From Rhodohalobacter sulfatireducens (lineage in GTDB: Bacteria; Bacteroidota; Rhodothermia; Balneolales; Balneolaceae): a stretch of DNA of 64,000 nt. The translations under genes were made by a program, and so were the position numbers. Position 1 is the stretch's first letter. Each line of letters opens with the position of its first letter. The DNA lies in the NCBI RefSeq assembly GCF_022012475.1, contig NZ_JAKLWS010000012.1:59642-123641 (forward strand). Reading direction: 5' to 3'. The notes beneath the pieces were generated by a model, which searched no databases, was not told where the DNA came from, and saw only the letters and a list, made by a program, of their open reading frames with translations. Shown piece by piece: positions 61,709 to 64,000 of this stretch.

Positions 61709-62999
61709 TTCTTCTGTACGTGTTATTGCCGGCATTAGCGGCGGCCCGGACTCGATGGCTATGCTCTATCTTTTACATCGGTTTGATATTGAAACCATTG
61801 TAGTACACTGTAATTACCAGTTGAGAGGGGGGGCGTCTGATAAAGATCAGAAGCTGGTGGAGGATATTTGCATGCATTGGTCAATAGAATGTATTTCCAT
61901 GCGGCTTGATTCCTCTGAAGAGCAAACAGGTAATTTCCAGGATTGGGCGCGGCAGCGTCGATACCAGGCGTATGAGGATATCAAAAAAGAGTATTCTGCT
62001 GATCTCATTCTCACAGCTCACCACCAGGACGATCAGCTTGAAACTATTTTACAGAAAATTTTACGAGGATCGGGTTTGGATGCCTGGAAAGGGATGGAGG
62101 TTTTGGATGGTTATCTTTTTCGCCCCCTGTTGAATCTTTCCAAGTCGGAGATCATGAAATTTGTACAGCAGTTTAATGTGCCATACAGAATTGACAGAAC
62201 AAATGAAGAGTCAACCTACGCACGAAATTTTATTCGAAACCATTGGTTCCCTGATTTGAACAGGCTTTTTCCGGGTTGGAGAAAGAATTTACAGAAACTT
62301 GCAGATCGTGCGGAAGAGTTCGGATTAATGACTGATCTGATTCTTCAAAAAGTATCCACAACTGGTAATAGGTTGATTAGAGATGATTTTCTTGAACTTG
62401 ATACAAAAATCAGAGCCTCAATTCTCCTTCAGTTTCTTAAAAAGAATACTGAAGATATCGAAATCAGCAGGGGTTTTTTGAAGAGTATTGATAAGATTGG
62501 CGAACTTCAAAGCGGGGGGAAACTACAAGTTTCTGAATTCCATATTTTATACCGTGATCGCGATTTCTTTAAGATTATTGATGATTCGGATCTCAAGGAG
62601 TTTAACCAAGTAATTAATAAAAGTCAGCTTGAGGAATCGTTAACGATTTCTGATTGGAAATTATCATTTGTACCACCTCCAAAGAGTTATTCAGACGATA
62701 TTTTACATTTGGATGAAGAAAAAATAGAGTTTCCGATCACTCTCCGCAGGTGGAAAGATGGTGATTCTTTTCAACCCCTCGGCATGGATGGCACGCAATT
62801 GGTGTCAGACCACCTTACTAATCGAAAAATACCATCCACTAAAAAGAAACAGGCCCTTGTCCTGGAATCTTTTGATGGATCAATCTCTGCTCTTATATTT
62901 CCCAATTATTCTAAATCATCTGAATTGGGTACAATTTCAGAAAGAGTACGCTGTACATCTTCAACAAAAAGAACTTTAAAGATTACGAAAGCAAATTAA
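61641..62999 (+). CDS. tilS: tRNA(Ile)-lysidine synthase
   Basis: A 452-aa ATP-dependent enzyme that converts C34 of tRNA-Ile(CAU) to lysidine. The PP-loop is I-S-G-G-P-D-S-M-A-M near residue 33, followed by TAHHQDDQLETILQKILRGS, and R-N-F-I-R-N-H-W-F-P. A C-terminal domain (from about residue 370) has LRRWKDGDSFQPLGM. I prefer the ATG at 61641 (MNKFELSPV) to one 18 bases earlier; the gene then overlaps birA by 68 bases. hpt follows after 1 base. Confidence 0.94.
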   Translation: MNKFELSPVTKSFRNQVKTHLSDSSVRVIAGISGGPDSMAMLYLLHRFDIETIVVHCNYQLRGGASDKDQKLVEDICMHWSIECISMRLDSSEEQTGNFQDWARQRRYQAYEDIKKEYSADLILTAHHQDDQLETILQKILRGSGLDAWKGMEVLDGYLFRPLLNLSKSEIMKFVQQFNVPYRIDRTNEESTYARNFIRNHWFPDLNRLFPGWRKNLQKLADRAEEFGLMTDLILQKVSTTGNRLIRDDFLELDTKIRASILLQFLKKNTEDIEISRGFLKSIDKIGELQSGGKLQVSEFHILYRDRDFFKIIDDSDLKEFNQVINKSQLEESLTISDWKLSFVPPPKSYSDDILHLDEEKIEFPITLRRWKDGDSFQPLGMDGTQLVSDHLTNRKIPSTKKKQALVLESFDGSISALIFPNYSKSSELGTISERVRCTSSTKRTLKITKAN

Positions 63000-63000
63000 T

Positions 63001-63585
63001 ATGGATCTCTATCAGCCAGAGTATGTAAACATAAATGGAGAACAATTTAGAGTTTACTTAACACACGAAGAGATCCAGCAAAGAATTCGGCAACTGGGGG
63101 AGAAGGTCAGCCACGATTTTTATGATAAAAAACCGATTTTTATTGGTGTGCTCAACGGTGCTTACATTTTTTTAGCAGATCTGATGCGTTATGTAACCAT
63201 TCCCTGCGAGGTCGATTTTTTAAAGCTCAGCAGTTATGGGGATGAGAAAGTGTCTTCCGGACAGGTACGTCAGCTCAAAGAAATTGACGCCAATTTGAAA
63301 GATCGTCATGTAATTTTAGTTGAAGATATTGTTGATACAGGTCTTTCCATGAAGTATTTGGTTGAGAAAGTTGGGCGAATGAACCCTGCATCACTCTCTG
63401 TAATTACAATGCTCCATAAGAGTGAAGCGACTCACCATGATGTCCAGATCGATTATGTGGGTTTTAAAATTCCGGATCTTTTTGTTTTGGGATATGGTTT
63501 GGATTATGCCCAGGAGGGAAGGAATTTGGCGCAAATTTATATTTTGCAGGAGAAGAAAAAGAGTGAAAAGAAAACCAAATCTTAG
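63001..63585 (+). CDS. hpt: Hypoxanthine phosphoribosyltransferase
   Basis: A 194-aa type I phosphoribosyltransferase of purine salvage. The PRPP-binding motif is VILVEDIVDTGLSMKYL (about residues 98-114). I-G-V-L-N-G-A-Y-I-F-L-A-D-L comes earlier (PPi loop), and D-F-L-K-L-S-S-Y-G precedes the flexible loop. V-G-F-K-I-P-D-L-F-V-L-G-Y-G-L-D-Y is the base-binding stretch of Hpt. It begins 1 base after tilS, so birA-tilS-hpt form a tight unit. Confidence 0.95.
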   Translation: MDLYQPEYVNINGEQFRVYLTHEEIQQRIRQLGEKVSHDFYDKKPIFIGVLNGAYIFLADLMRYVTIPCEVDFLKLSSYGDEKVSSGQVRQLKEIDANLKDRHVILVEDIVDTGLSMKYLVEKVGRMNPASLSVITMLHKSEATHHDVQIDYVGFKIPDLFVLGYGLDYAQEGRNLAQIYILQEKKKSEKKTKS

Positions 63586-63648
63586 CTTGCAAAGGCCCAT
63601 AAAAGGTTCCTATATTTGTTGCTCTTTGTGAAACTTATTTGATCATTC

Positions 63649-63737
63649 GGAGAGGTGGCTGAGTGGTCGAAAGCGCTCCCCTGCTAAGGGAGTATACCCC
63701 TAACGGGGTATCGAGGGTTCGAATCCCTCCCTCTCCG
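63649..63737 (+). tRNA. tRNA-Ser (anticodon GCT)
   Basis: An 89-nt class II tRNA. The acceptor GGAGAGG pairs with CCTCTCC. The anticodon stem CTCCC/GGGAG encloses CTGCTAA with anticodon GCT. A long variable arm, TACCCCTAACGGGGTA, comes next, then the T-arm GAGGGTTCGAATCCCTC and discriminator G; CCA is not encoded. Its last bases start a 38-bp direct repeat. Confidence 0.96.
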
Positions 63738-63772
63738 CTCAACTACGCTAAAGCTTCGTTGAGCAAGCTCGT
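63735..63772. repeat. 38-bp direct repeat, left copy, starting in the tRNA-Ser 3' end
   Basis: The sequence from CCGCTCAACTACGC to GAGCAAGCTCGT is identical to 63963-64000. It contains the palindrome CTCAACTACGC...GCTTCGTTGAG (63738-63763). Confidence 0.85.
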
Positions 63773-63935
63773 TTTGGGCTTGCCGCGAAGCTTTTTTAAT
63801 TTCAGCTGCTTATCTTGCCGTCAGAGATAAGAAAAAAGCCGTTGCCTTGGAGAAATATTTTAAGACCGGCTCCGTCCAGCCAAGCAATATTAGAAAAAAG
63901 AATATTAGGATCTGTTTGAATCCCTCTCTCTTTTA

Positions 63936-63962
63936 ATCGACGAAGCCTTGCGCGTAGTCGAT
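63936..63962. repeat. Inverted-orientation palindromic repeat
   Basis: ATCGACGAAGC...GCGTAGTCGAT. Its reverse complement matches the CTCAACTACGC...GCTTCGTTGAG family at 63738, 63966 and 27850. Confidence 0.55.
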
Positions 63963-64000
63963 CCGCTCAACTACGCTAAAGCTTCGTTGAGCAAGCTCGT
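63963..64000. repeat. 38-bp direct repeat, right copy (may continue past the window)
   Basis: Identical to 63735-63772. Just upstream, at 63918-63930, GAATCCCTCTCTC resembles the tRNA-Ser 3' end, so a partial duplication of the tRNA tail is possible. Confidence 0.85.

Overview
The window looks like a chromosomal segment of a Bacteroidota-type bacterium, most likely of the Balneolota/Rhodothermota side. The signs are a full-length SprA (type IX secretion translocon), a eukaryote-like type II glutamine synthetase, LptF/LptG permeases, a menaquinone pathway split into two clusters, a TIGR03991-like GlmU homologue, DUF6588 and DUF3467 proteins, weak Shine-Dalgarno signals and several GTG/TTG starts. 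The phylum is an inference from gene content; no rRNA gene is present.

Layout. Positions 1-10 kb hold menaquinone biosynthesis: menA followed by the first codons of menC at the left edge, and a menF-menD-menH-menB run, all on the minus strand. Between them on the plus strand lie glutamine synthetase and a kinase-like/HAD phosphatase-like pair. Positions 10-26 kb are envelope and core functions: a PLP-dependent cysteine/cystathionine synthase, DUF3467, two Lpt permeases, the 7.2-kb sprA, a LolC/E-type permease, a four-helix-bundle (23S-IVP-like) gene between inverted repeats, and lysS. Positions 25.5-32 kb carry a phosphopantetheinyl transferase, a divergent Memo-like protein, a Rossmann/DUF2520 protein, a diheme lipoprotein, citrate synthase and two envelope proteins.

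Positions 32-45.4 kb are the accessory part. A GalU homologue overlaps a glucuronokinase, a plausible UDP-glucuronate salvage pair. After it come an amphi-Trp protein, a fossil phage terminase (two frameshifts), an AT-rich 815-aa protein with a PD-(D/E)XK-like core and a C-terminal SEC-C zinc motif (candidate defence effector) with a small divergent gene, a gene broken by a frameshift and a nonsense codon, a compact three-gene operon of unknown function, a pseudogene copy of a 97-aa protein whose intact copy lies 9.8 kb away, a polytopic membrane protein interrupted by an in-frame TAA, and a DUF2513 gene. The region ends at tRNA-Leu(CAG). No integrase is visible.

Positions 45.7-57 kb are amino-sugar and glycan metabolism: a NagB/PIG-L fusion, a secreted PIG-L deacetylase, a ROK sugar kinase, an 887-aa exported YetA/exo-rhamnogalacturonan-lyase-like protein, a DASS-family anion transporter, a GlmU-like nucleotidyltransferase and GlmS. 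Positions 57-64 kb hold a GNAT protein, a holin_4_2-like membrane protein, HPr and enzyme I without any EII, a CBM48-like protein, birA, tilS, hpt and tRNA-Ser(GCT). The last 260 bases carry short palindromic repeats and a 38-bp exact direct repeat.

The best candidates for something undescribed are the SEC-C/nuclease protein, the 40.7-42.1 kb three-gene cassette with the nearby interrupted membrane protein, and the GalU-glucuronokinase pair. All three functional readings are inferences from motifs and context.
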